Shown here piece by piece: positions 18,199 to 26,239 of a stretch of 64,000 bases of DNA. Location: positions 7,431,014 to 7,495,013 of the forward strand of contig NZ_CP025096.1 of NCBI RefSeq assembly GCF_002831565.1, in the 5' to 3' direction. The position numbers and the translations under genes are program-made. Numbering within the stretch: position 1 is the stretch's first letter; each line of letters opens with the position of its first letter. The notes below the pieces were generated by a model. The model searched no databases and was not told the DNA's origin. It worked only from the letters and a program-made list of their open reading frames with translations. This DNA is from Spirosoma pollinicola (GTDB lineage Bacteria > Bacteroidota > Bacteroidia > Cytophagales > Spirosomataceae).

Positions 18199-19152
18199 TT
18201 AGAGAGAATGGTTAGCAACTACCTCGTCGGCTAGAGATTGATAGTCAATAGCTCCCGTTGAGGTTGGTTTGTAATCAAAAATGGTCTTACCGACATATTG
18301 TGATTCGGCAACGGCGACGTTTTGTCGAATTTCAGTTTTAAAAAATGGTTGACCTTTCAAATTATCCCGAACCTTGCCCATTAATTCACGATGGAGTACT
18401 AATTGGGGATTGACCTGTGCTATCACAATACCTTCCACCTTTAATCTTGGATTAAAGGATTCCTGAATATCAGCAATAAGTTCTAATAGGTTGTACATTC
18501 CTTTAACAGCCGAAGCTTCTGGTTCCAGAACAACAAGAGCCCCAGTAGAAGCAACTAGGGCGGAATAAGTAAAAATGTTTAATGATGGGGGGCAATCAAT
18601 TAGTATATAATCGTATTTAGTCAGCAAAGGAGCTAATGAATTTCGGAAACGTAATACTCCGCTCGGCGTTTTAATGAGTTCAGCTTCAGCCCTAGATAAT
18701 TCTAAATCACTTGGAACAAGATGATAGGCATCAGATAGACTGAGCACAGGCATAGCAATTCCTGTTGTAAGTGCTTGCATCAATTGTTGATCCGGATTAT
18801 GAATACCCAGACTCTGGGAGAGGTTTCCTTGGGAATCCATGTCAATTAGAAGAACGGATTGATGGCGGTTCACTAATCCCTTCCCAAGATTGATTGTAGT
18901 GGTAGTTTTCCCTACTCCTCCTTTATGGTTAACCACCGAAAGAACTGTTGCTCGGTGATTGCGAAATTCTTCGATACCGTACTGAATTAGAACAGGTTCT
19001 AATGCTCGTAAATGGGATTCTGTTAGCTTCCGCTGGCCATTTACTGCCTTTGCTAGGGTACCTGTTGGAAGGTTAGCTTCCTTGGTTAAACCTGAATGAG
19101 AGAGCGTTGGCTTCTTTTTCAGAAAAGCGCATACTTCTTCGTGAGTAAGCAT
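18199..19152 (-). CDS. parA: ParA partition ATPase with N-terminal HTH
   Basis: Type I ParA ATPase of 317 residues. The first 65 residues contain a helix-turn-helix-like region (LTKEANLPTGTLAKAVNGQR), as in ParA proteins that repress their own operon. The deviant Walker A KGGVGKTTTT starts at residue 77. Further motifs are LLIDMDSQGNLSQSLG and YILIDCPPSLN. It drives plasmid segregation with ParB. The promoter side, facing the origin, holds repeated TAAAATTATACC boxes at 19175-19227 that are natural operator candidates. It is transcribed away from the origin and rep gene. Confidence 0.93.
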   Translation of the reverse strand: MLTHEEVCAFLKKKPTLSHSGLTKEANLPTGTLAKAVNGQRKLTESHLRALEPVLIQYGIEEFRNHRATVLSVVNHKGGVGKTTTTINLGKGLVNRHQSVLLIDMDSQGNLSQSLGIHNPDQQLMQALTTGIAMPVLSLSDAYHLVPSDLELSRAEAELIKTPSGVLRFRNSLAPLLTKYDYILIDCPPSLNIFTYSALVASTGALVVLEPEASAVKGMYNLLELIADIQESFNPRLKVEGIVIAQVNPQLVLHRELMGKVRDNLKGQPFFKTEIRQNVAVAESQYVGKTIFDYKPTSTGAIDYQSLADEVVANHSL

Positions 19153-19173
19153 AGCAAAAGGTCGGGTTTTGCC

Positions 19174-19227
19174 TTAAAATTATACCTTATTTGATATAAA
19201 TCCATTTCTATGGTATAAAATTATACC
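19174..19227. promoter_or_regulatory. Candidate parA operator
   Basis: The 12-base box TAAAATTATACC occurs twice in direct orientation (19175-19186 and 19216-19227). The second copy is part of a perfect dyad, GGTATAA-AA-TTATACC (19212-19227). The boxes lie 23-75 bases upstream of the parA ATG, where an autoregulatory ParA with an N-terminal HTH would bind. Binding is inferred. Confidence 0.5.
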
Positions 19228-19312
19228 AATTTCTCTTTTAAAAATTGGAGAAGAGAAGCATTACCCATTATTGATATTTAATAATCTATTGATTACCAAC
19301 AGTTTACCCTTT

Positions 19313-19823
19313 AACTTTCAGAGATTGTATGAATCTTTTATGTTAAGCTTTGCTGTTGAATTTTAATAATACTGAGTTTTCATGTATGTTAATAAACTGA
19401 TTTACAATAAATTAACCTTTAACTTTCAGAAATTATACGATTTTACAATTTCGATTTTACATCTATAGAACTGAAATATAAGAATAACTGACTGATAATA
19501 AATAGGTTATGCATTAACTTTCAGAAATTGTATGATTTATTTATAAGCTCAATTTCACATTCAATATAATTATATTATTTTTCTAGTTTATTGATTATCA
19601 GACTATTATATTCTAACTTTCAGAAATTGTATGGTTTGGTAATATTCTTTCAAGACTTATAAGTTTTTGAAATTATTACTTCTTTACAACTATTTGATAA
19701 TCATAGACTTAATTTCTAACAATCAGAAATTGTATGATTTATTTACTGGATAAGCTCGAACTTATTTAATCATAAAATCCTGATATTCAGCATTTTATGA
19801 TCTAACTTTCAGAAATTGTATGA
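19313..19823. repeat. Iteron arm A: six widely spaced copies
   Basis: Six copies of a 20-base iteron, consensus AACTTTCAGAAATTGTATGA, begin at 19313, 19421, 19516, 19615, 19718 and 19804, all in the same orientation. Start-to-start distances are 108, 95, 99, 103 and 86 bases. The DNA between them is AT-rich and unrelated from gap to gap. They are presumably binding sites for the adjacent Rep protein. Confidence 0.85.
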
Positions 19824-19891
19824 TTCGGCAAAAATCAAAAATTTCTACTAATTGTTTTTTTGCTTTTTTATTCCTTTTTCAACTTGTGTAG

Positions 19892-19900
19892 TTATCCACA
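19892..19900 (+). promoter_or_regulatory. DnaA box in the origin
   Basis: TTATCCACA matches the classical DnaA box consensus exactly. It lies in the AT-rich gap between the two iteron arms, the expected place for host DnaA loading and strand opening at an iteron-type origin. Confidence 0.7.
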
Positions 19901-20012
19901 TTTTTTTATCTTTAAATACCCACAGTCAAATATTGTGAATCAATATTTTATTAAACTATTTGATTCTTTGAGGGCCTTATAACTTATTAATAATCAATAA
20001 ATTATGTTACCT

Positions 20013-20150
20013 TATTTTCAGAAATTGTACGTTAACTTTCAGAAATTGTATTGTTACTTTCAGAAATTGTCAGAATCAACTTTCAGGGATTGTATGTTCA
20101 TAAGGGTTTAACTTTCAGAAATAATCAGAGAGTTTTCAGAAATTGTATGG
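20013..20150. repeat. Iteron arm B: six tightly packed copies
   Basis: Six further copies of the same 20-base iteron begin at 20013, 20034, 20055, 20078, 20110 and 20131. Most are 21-23 bases apart, which is two DNA turns, with one 32-base step. Several are degenerate after AGAAAT. The last ends 27 bases before the rep ATG, so this arm probably covers the rep promoter and serves both initiation and autoregulation. Confidence 0.88.
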
Positions 20151-20177
20151 TTGATAAGTATTCCAATATTATACATC

Positions 20178-21131
20178 ATGGCAGAAGTTAGTAAACGTAT
20201 TGAAGGCAGAAGTAAAAGTGATAAGAACGCTAAGGTCGTACACACACTGCTCTATCAGGGAAATAGCATCACTACTGCTCGCTACGAGATGAGTGAGTTA
20301 CAAAAGAATTTAATGTATACTCTTCAAGCTGCGGTACGGCCTGATGATACAAACGATACAATATATACCTTCAAAGTTCAGGATATAATGCACGATCTGG
20401 ATCGAGATCCTGACAATGGCTATCGGAATCTACAGGAAGCTACAAAAGGAATGATGCAGGTTGTTTTTGAGATGTATGTGAATGGGCAGCTTGTACAGGT
20501 GAATCCCTTTTCAAGTGCTGTATATGATTACGGGAGGGGTACTATCAGCTTTCGCGTTGATCCTAATATGCGTCCTCTACTTACTGGGTTAACGGGTAAT
20601 TTTACCACATTTGGTAAGGAAATGGCTATGCGTCTAACGGGGAAATATGCAAAGCGGTTATATGAAATGTTTTCTCAGTGGAAGGACATAGGTACATTTA
20701 AAATTGCTATACTTGATTTAAAGCACCGTCTAAATTTATTTGATCCTGAATCAGGAAAGGAAGAATATAATATTTCAAATTTCTTTCGATTTGTTATTGA
20801 CCCCGCAGTTAATGAAATAAATCAACGGAGTGATTTATTAGTACGATTTCGCCAACATAAGACTGGTCGAAAGATTACTGACTTAACATTTACAATTAAG
20901 CGGGTTAGGCTGGAACAGGAATTATTTCTTCCAGGAATCGAAAATGACACAACACTGCTAGGGGAGAGGTTAATGTCTCGTTTTGGTCTTAGAGCAGATC
21001 AAAGAGACCGCGTCTTAGCTAACTTTGATTTAGGAGCCATTAGGAAAAAGCTTTTAGAAATTGAGAAACGAAATTCAACCAAAGCTATTGAAAACTGGGG
21101 AGCTTACACTGCAAAAGTATTTGGAGTATAG
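20178..21131 (+). CDS. Rep_3-family replication initiator
   Basis: Plasmid initiator of the Rep_3/RepB superfamily, 317 residues from the ATG at 20178. An upstream TTG at 20151 would add nine unsupported residues right after the last iteron. The two winged-helix domains are indicated by YEMSELQKNLMYTLQAAV near the N-terminus and, in the centre, MAMRLTGKYAKRLYEMFSQW followed by LDLKHRLNLF. The second winged helix contacts iterons in this family. Twelve iterons and a DnaA box precede it. It is the main evidence that this window belongs to an autonomous replicon. Confidence 0.93.
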   Translation: MAEVSKRIEGRSKSDKNAKVVHTLLYQGNSITTARYEMSELQKNLMYTLQAAVRPDDTNDTIYTFKVQDIMHDLDRDPDNGYRNLQEATKGMMQVVFEMYVNGQLVQVNPFSSAVYDYGRGTISFRVDPNMRPLLTGLTGNFTTFGKEMAMRLTGKYAKRLYEMFSQWKDIGTFKIAILDLKHRLNLFDPESGKEEYNISNFFRFVIDPAVNEINQRSDLLVRFRQHKTGRKITDLTFTIKRVRLEQELFLPGIENDTTLLGERLMSRFGLRADQRDRVLANFDLGAIRKKLLEIEKRNSTKAIENWGAYTAKVFGV

Positions 21132-21215
21132 AAATTTACACTAACTAATTGAATATCAATTAGTTAGTGCCGAATAGTCAGCGTAATTTGATATTATCAT
21201 TAGTATGTTTTATAG

Positions 21216-21573
21216 CCTACTAAAACTTGTAATTAGGCTTTATGTACCGACTAAACCTTGTATTTGCAGTCTAATGATTGTTTTTAATACCATAAAAATT
21301 GAATAAATATTATAATTAGTATAATATTTTGCTTAATGAAATAGGATATTATTAATAAAAACGCACTTAACAGTAAAGCTTTGTCGAATAAATTTGCCTC
21401 CGATCAAAACTTGTAATTGTACCCTCTAAACCTCCTTTTGTCCGCCAGAAAATTTAGGAAAAAGCTTTACAAGCGGAGAAAAAGTCTATTTGATGCCAGA
21501 AATAAGCCGATTTACTCTCAATTTAGTCGCACCTACAAAACCTCCTTTTTATACCCTACAAACCTCTTTTTTA
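21216..21573. repeat. Second iteron-like repeat set downstream of rep
   Basis: Six imperfect copies share a core of the form (C/A)TAAAACCT or CAAAACTT followed by a T-rich tail. They start near 21216, 21245, 21399, 21420, 21530 and 21552. Three end in TTGTAATT or TTGTATTT, and three in CTCCTTTT or CTCTTTTT. Two pairs are spaced about 21-22 bases apart. They differ from the rep iterons. They fill much of the 625-base gene-free gap between rep and the next gene and could be a second origin or a regulatory array. A short frame at 21417-21665 within them is not credible as a gene. Confidence 0.6.
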
Positions 21574-21756
21574 AAGTTAATTTATTGATTTATAATGTTT
21601 TATGTTTTTTCAAATTAATGAAAAAAGACTATTTGATAATGGAAATAATTAAATCAGGCGTGTGATTTTCGAAAATTGAAATAACTGTATTGAATAATTA
21701 AGATAATTTATTTACTTTTATAGTAAATAAAAGGCTTACAGTTCAAGCTTGTAATA

Positions 21757-22485
21757 ATGCCTAGAAAACCTGCCAAACGCAATGACGAAGCCCCCTTGGA
21801 TGGCTTGCGCACCGTCCTCAAAACCCAAGCCGTTACGCTGTCTCCAGGTATCAACCAGATTAGCAATCCACCCCCAGCCGATCAACACCTAGAATACTAC
21901 TTCATCCCCATGCAATTCATGACCCAGTATCAGGCGTACAACCGACCCGGCAAGCCCCTGAAAAACCTCAAACTAATCAATTATGATAAGCCCGCTATTT
22001 CGCTCTCCTTCTTTTACAAGCACAAATATTCCATTGAACGTCAAGTAATTTATGGAGACGTGCTACAGCATATCAAGAATTATCGGGATGACTTGCTAAA
22101 CCGATCCCTGATGGAGCAGCTTAGCGTGGGCCAGCTCAAAGAACTTCGAGAAACGGACGAACTCCTGCGCAGGGTGAGGCAAGAGCCGGATGCCTACCAG
22201 GCCTGTTTTTCCAATTATCACCATAAATACTACTACTGGTATTGTACCTACCGTTATTTTGATGATCTGGCCAGTATGAAAACGACCACCAGTAGTGAAC
22301 ACTTACTCAAGCACACCGAGCGAGTTGGCCATCAGGTACATGAGCGGCTCAACATCATCTTCATTGATCCGGAGTACATTAATGAATCGGTGCCCCATGA
22401 TCACAAATTAATTGACCGGGAATTGAAAAACTACCCGATTCACCTCCGACAAGGCATTACAACCCTGTATCTTCGAGAGCTTTGA
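21757..22485 (+). CDS. Hypothetical plasmid-backbone protein
   Basis: Not recognised. The 242-residue protein opens with a basic, proline-containing tail (MPRKPAKRNDEAPLDGL). It then has an alpha/beta-looking domain rich in Tyr and His (NYHHKYYYWYCTYRYFDDLA), and no signal peptide or membrane helix. It follows the second iteron-like array and faces the same way as rep, so it may be a replication, copy-control or mobilisation protein. GC content is higher than in rep and the repeat region, suggesting a different origin. No catalytic motif was found. Confidence 0.65.
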   Translation: MPRKPAKRNDEAPLDGLRTVLKTQAVTLSPGINQISNPPPADQHLEYYFIPMQFMTQYQAYNRPGKPLKNLKLINYDKPAISLSFFYKHKYSIERQVIYGDVLQHIKNYRDDLLNRSLMEQLSVGQLKELRETDELLRRVRQEPDAYQACFSNYHHKYYYWYCTYRYFDDLASMKTTTSSEHLLKHTERVGHQVHERLNIIFIDPEYINESVPHDHKLIDRELKNYPIHLRQGITTLYLREL

Positions 22486-22653
22486 GAACAAAGGTCTGCA
22501 CTGCAAAACGGGGCCAAAATGAAAATAGAGAGTTAGAAAACTCAGTACTCGACGCAGCTAAGCTTAATTTAATAGGTTTACCGCCCGGCGGCCCGGCGGG
22601 TTTATTGCCTTTAAATGGGCCAAAATAGGCTGTATTCTGCTTGGTAACCAGCC

Positions 22654-22720
22654 AGTAAAGAAAACGGTCGTTTTCTTTACTGATCCTCAAAATCAGCATT
22701 TTTTGAGATCAGTATTGTAG
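22654..22720. other. Two adjacent inverted repeats
   Basis: A perfect palindrome with 13-base arms, AGTAAAGAAAACG (22654-22666) and CGTTTTCTTTACT (22669-22681), has only GT at its centre. Immediately to its right an imperfect hairpin is formed by ACTGATCCTCAAAA and TTTTTTGAGATCAGT. They lie in the 452-base gap (22486-22937) between the plasmid-backbone gene and the AraC gene. This gap also has a GC-rich CCGCC/GGCGG stretch at 22581-22600 and is otherwise without a recognisable gene. Terminator, recombination scar or single-strand origin are all possible. Confidence 0.5.
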
Positions 22721-22937
22721 TAGAGGAAAATTGTCCCTCAACTAACAGCTTCCTAGTTGAGTTCCTGTTGTTTTGTAAATTACCCAACTCCGAGATTAGC
22801 TCCCTATGCCCCCTTGCTTTGGGTGAAGGTAATTACATCTGGTCTCCCTCTAAAATTAGTTGCATTCAATACATTTGTGGGATTTGCCATGTAGAGCATA
22901 CGTTGACCTTTTTTACAATTTCAGGTTTACGCACGTT

Positions 22938-23765
22938 ATGTTTGAGTACCACGATTTTTTCACTACCCCGCCACTCGACCAGACCATCCGCAAGTTTTGG
23001 CTGTTGGACAATCACGCCAATTCCCAACCCGTACTCAATCAACATGTACTCCCCAATGGCTGCTTTAATGTGGCCTGCGTAAAGGGGGAAGGGGCGGTAA
23101 TTCGAACCCGGAATGGGGAACTGACTATGCTGCCCGCTTACTATTTCTGCGGACAAGCTACCCAAAGTGTCGATGTGCTGATTCGGCCTTTTACGCAGCT
23201 ACTCATGCTTCAACTTCATCCTTGGTCCCTATCGGCTTTAACCAATCAATCAGTAAAGGATATCACTGACACCGTATTACCACTGACTGACATTTTACCT
23301 CAGCTTGCTTCTTTATTCGACCAAGTTCGAACCCAAAAGGACCAAAGCAATCATTGGCCTAATGCAATGATGTCGGTAGTGGAATCGGGTTGGCTCTCTC
23401 TGTTGACCACCACGCCTCATCCACTGCTTCAGCAAGCTTGTCAACGACTCATGCAACAAAAAGGCAGTAACAGCGTCCAAGAACTGGCTCAAACTATGAA
23501 CTGCTCGACGCGTTTGTTGGAGAAACTGTTTAAACACTATATTGGCCTTTCACCTAAACGCTTCTCAACGATTCTACGGGTACGAGCGGTCGTTGATGCC
23601 ATCCGAAGCAAACCAGCAGACCAGTCGCTAGCCCAGGTAGCGGCTGATCACGGTTTCTACGACGAAGCTCATTTTAGTCATACCGTCAAAGAATTGATCC
23701 ATCATTCGCCTGGCAGATTTGATCCCACTCACTATTTGTTACCGCTCACCAGCTCCGGCTACTAA
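22938..23765 (+). CDS. AraC-family transcriptional regulator
   Basis: The 275-residue regulator has an N-terminal cupin-like sensing region and a C-terminal AraC/XylS double helix-turn-helix. The first helix-turn-helix lies in SVQELAQTMNCSTRLLEKLF and the second in SLAQVAADHGFYDEAHFSHT. The ATG at 22938 gives a normal N-terminus (MFEYHDFFTTPPLDQTIRKF); the longer open frame upstream starts only at a TTG. It precedes three co-oriented secreted hydrolase genes (23.8-27.3 kb) that are the most obvious candidates for its targets, though each has its own intergenic gap. Confidence 0.88.
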   Translation: MFEYHDFFTTPPLDQTIRKFWLLDNHANSQPVLNQHVLPNGCFNVACVKGEGAVIRTRNGELTMLPAYYFCGQATQSVDVLIRPFTQLLMLQLHPWSLSALTNQSVKDITDTVLPLTDILPQLASLFDQVRTQKDQSNHWPNAMMSVVESGWLSLLTTTPHPLLQQACQRLMQQKGSNSVQELAQTMNCSTRLLEKLFKHYIGLSPKRFSTILRVRAVVDAIRSKPADQSLAQVAADHGFYDEAHFSHTVKELIHHSPGRFDPTHYLLPLTSSGY

Positions 23766-23805
23766 ACCGTTCGCATTTTTACAATTTCTGAACTTGAGCC
23801 CTGAG

Positions 23806-23813
23806 TAGCTTTG
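23806..23813 (+). promoter_or_regulatory. Candidate Bacteroidota -7 promoter box
   Basis: TAGCTTTG matches the TAnnTTTG -7 element used by the Bacteroidota housekeeping sigma factor. It lies 30 bases before the ATG of the secreted esterase. A clear -33 TTG at the usual spacing was not seen, so the call is weak. Confidence 0.35.
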
Positions 23814-23842
23814 TAGCAGCATTCCTTTCTAGTATTCATTTC

Positions 23843-24535
23843 ATGAATCGGTTTTTTCTTTGTTTGTGGCTGATTAGCCCTTACCTATTTGCTAGCGCCC
23901 AAACCAAACCAACGGATAAAGCAAAAGTGAACTACGCCTATTCCCTTTATCTACCCAAAGACTATTCCTCTACCAAGCGCAGTTATCCACTGGTCATTTA
24001 CTTACACGGTGGTTCGCAACGAGGTAACGACTTAACGAAACTCAATGAGTATGGACCACCCCAACTCGTCCATCAAGGCCAGCAGTTTCCCTTCATCATC
24101 GCTTCGCCCCAATGCCCGGACGGTAAGTACTGGTCTTCCGATAATTGGTTTGACCCTTTATATACCGAACTACTAACTAGATACCGAATTGATCCTAAGC
24201 GGGTTTACCTAACGGGTATCAGTATGGGGGGGTACGGCACCTGGCAGACAGCGGTGGCTTATCCTGACAAGTTTGCCGCCATCGTGCCGCTTTGCGGTGG
24301 GTGCGATGATTCCACCCAGATCTGCCGCATTAAGCACTTGCCGGTGTGGACGTTTCATGGTACGGCCGATGATAAGGTTTCCTTCGGCCTCACGGATCGG
24401 TTAGTCAAACGCCTGCGGGCGTGCTTAGGGTCGGACCAGGTCAGATTTACCAAGTTGGCTAAGGAGGGACATGAGATTCAGTACCTCTATCAAGAAAAGA
24501 AGCTCTATCGATGGCTGTCAAAACAGCACCGATAA
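23843..24535 (+). CDS. Secreted alpha/beta-hydrolase esterase/phospholipase
   Basis: The 230-residue protein has a signal peptide (cleavage likely after FASA, near residue 19) and a dienelactone hydrolase/prolyl oligopeptidase-like alpha/beta hydrolase fold. The oxyanion strand reads LVIYLHGGSQRG. The nucleophile is Ser127 in GISMGG, the acid is Asp176 or Asp177 in TADDKV, and His210 is in EGHEI. These secreted Bacteroidota enzymes are often annotated as phospholipase/carboxylesterase or feruloyl-esterase-like. The exact ester is unknown. It precedes an S41 peptidase gene by 70 bases. A 16-codon relic of a related gene end lies at 56.8 kb. Confidence 0.85.
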   Translation: MNRFFLCLWLISPYLFASAQTKPTDKAKVNYAYSLYLPKDYSSTKRSYPLVIYLHGGSQRGNDLTKLNEYGPPQLVHQGQQFPFIIASPQCPDGKYWSSDNWFDPLYTELLTRYRIDPKRVYLTGISMGGYGTWQTAVAYPDKFAAIVPLCGGCDDSTQICRIKHLPVWTFHGTADDKVSFGLTDRLVKRLRACLGSDQVRFTKLAKEGHEIQYLYQEKKLYRWLSKQHR

Positions 24536-24605
24536 GATTTAGGGAATGTATATCAACCTGTTGTTACGGCTTTCTCGTCAATGAGGGTCGTTAATCAAAC
24601 GTAGT

Positions 24606-26048
24606 ATGAACCGCTTTACTGTCTTTCTGCTGTTGTGTATTGGCTTGATGCGCCTGGGCTACGCCCAAACCACTATGCCAAAGTTTGCCGCTACGGATGT
24701 AAAGGCCGATTTGAGGTATTTGTATGAAACCTTAGCGGCTTCGCATTATAATCTGTATGCGAAAACACCGAAGCGAGTCTATGACAAAGCCTACCAGGAA
24801 CTGTACAATTCCATACAAGATTCATTGACGCCTTTACAAATCAATCGGTTATTTCAACCCTTTGTGGCTAAGGCTCAGCTAGGGCACTGCGTAACGGGTT
24901 ACCCGTTTAAAAGTTATAACGCTTTTCTGGCGAATGGAGGCCGGGTATTTCCCTTTGATGTGCGGGTTAATAAACGGCACATGTATGTGGTCAGTAATCA
25001 TACGACCGATACGACCATTCATGACGGTGATGAAATTTTAGCCCTATACGGGGTCACTATGAGTCAGTGGCTGACTCGGATCTATCGCTACTTATCCGGG
25101 GAGAACGAGTATTATAAGAACACCCTGATCGACTTGGTTGGCTTTCCCCGGCTGTTCTGGATGGTTTACGATCAGACGGGACAATTCTCCATCAAGATTA
25201 AGCGAACCGATGGGCGAGTGGTGTTTGTTAATACGCCCGGAATTCTAGCTTCTTCATATCGGGAGATTCGCAATCGTCAACCCGCTTTGTTCACCACGAG
25301 CCGCCAACTCAACTTTATTCAGACCATAGCGTACCTACGTCCTGGTCAGTTTCTCAATAGCGAATCAAGCGGAAATACATCTCGCCAAGAGACGTTTCAA
25401 AAGGGGGAGTTTATTCAGTTCATTGATTCAGCCTTTGTCCAAATGCATCGTCGAAAAATAAACCAGTTACTGATCGATCTACGGGGCAATCCGGGCGGCG
25501 ACAACACCTTCAGCGATTATATGGTAGCTTATTTCGCGACTCGTCCCTTCTCGTTTTATTCCACGTTTCGAGTCAAAACCAGTGCGGTGACGAAGTCGTT
25601 TTGGCGAAACGTCACGGACTCTTCCCTAGCCACTTTAAAACGAGATATCCTCTCAAAAAAAGATGGCGAACAGTTTGCTGTTAACCAATCCCTTTACCCC
25701 AATCGAGAGGACTCATTACGCTTTACGGGTAACGTGTATGTCCTGATTGACCGGTACACCTACTCGAATGCTGCTACCACAGCCGCTCAAATTCAAGACT
25801 ATAGGTTTGGCACGTTGCTAGGTGAGCCAACGGCTGAATCACCAACCTTATATGCCTCGGTTCATGAGTTTGAGCTACCGAAGACAAAAACAGAGGTCAC
25901 TTACCCCAAAGCGTTTATGATCCGTCCCAGTGGAAACCAGTTATTGAGGGGTGTAACGCCTGATATTATAGTCCCTGAGAAGGTATTGATGTCATCCGAC
26001 GATGTATTGACATTTGCCCTTGACTATATTCACCAAACCAATGAATAA
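24606..26048 (+). CDS. Secreted S41-family (C-terminal processing) peptidase
   Basis: The 480-residue exported protein has a signal peptide ending near GYAQ (residue 21). The S41 catalytic core contains LLIDLRGNPGGDN and then the nucleophile Ser387 in DRYTYSNAATTAAQ, followed by FGTLLGEPTAESP. A PDZ-like region may lie in the middle (DTTIHDGDEILALYGV). S41 peptidases cleave proteins or peptides near their C-termini, usually in the periplasm or outside the cell. It lies between two other secreted hydrolases in the same orientation. The group looks like a peptide and ester scavenging set, by inference. Confidence 0.88.
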   Translation: MNRFTVFLLLCIGLMRLGYAQTTMPKFAATDVKADLRYLYETLAASHYNLYAKTPKRVYDKAYQELYNSIQDSLTPLQINRLFQPFVAKAQLGHCVTGYPFKSYNAFLANGGRVFPFDVRVNKRHMYVVSNHTTDTTIHDGDEILALYGVTMSQWLTRIYRYLSGENEYYKNTLIDLVGFPRLFWMVYDQTGQFSIKIKRTDGRVVFVNTPGILASSYREIRNRQPALFTTSRQLNFIQTIAYLRPGQFLNSESSGNTSRQETFQKGEFIQFIDSAFVQMHRRKINQLLIDLRGNPGGDNTFSDYMVAYFATRPFSFYSTFRVKTSAVTKSFWRNVTDSSLATLKRDILSKKDGEQFAVNQSLYPNREDSLRFTGNVYVLIDRYTYSNAATTAAQIQDYRFGTLLGEPTAESPTLYASVHEFELPKTKTEVTYPKAFMIRPSGNQLLRGVTPDIIVPEKVLMSSDDVLTFALDYIHQTNE

Positions 26049-26239
26049 ACAAATGTTTCAGTAAAAAATAACGTCACCATTACAGGCAAATTAGTCGATG
26101 AGGGAATCCGCACCGTTAAGAAACGAAAACCAACGTTTTAGAAGACGGTGATTAAAATATCTGTCCAATCTAATCAGTCGAATACGGTCAACAGGGTATT
26201 ATTAACTCATTGCAGACTTTTACGACAGCCACTACGATT

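Larger units (their letters stand above)
19313..20150. other. Iteron-type replication origin
   Basis: This 0.84-kb gene-free region combines twelve Rep iterons in two arms, a perfect DnaA box and very AT-rich DNA (for example 19905-20010). It is bounded by parA on the left and rep on the right. This is the layout of a theta-replicating, Rep_3-type plasmid origin. Function is inferred from composition and context. Confidence 0.85.

Noticed and set aside
19313..20150. Regularly repeated 20-base units resembling a CRISPR array
   Set aside because: Repeats are short and degenerate, the distances are irregular, the intervening DNA is AT-rich and varies from nothing to about 190 bases, no cas genes are near, and a rep gene follows directly. 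Iterons explain it better.
21417..21665. An 82-codon frame between rep and the next gene
   Set aside because: It runs through the iteron-like repeats, has low-complexity Lys/Phe/Leu-rich sequence and no gene-like start context.
26062..26140. Short stretch resembling the start of a carboxypeptidase-regulatory domain (NVTITGKLVDEG)
   Set aside because: Only about 24 codons with a stop on each side; resemblance to the common domain opening could be chance.
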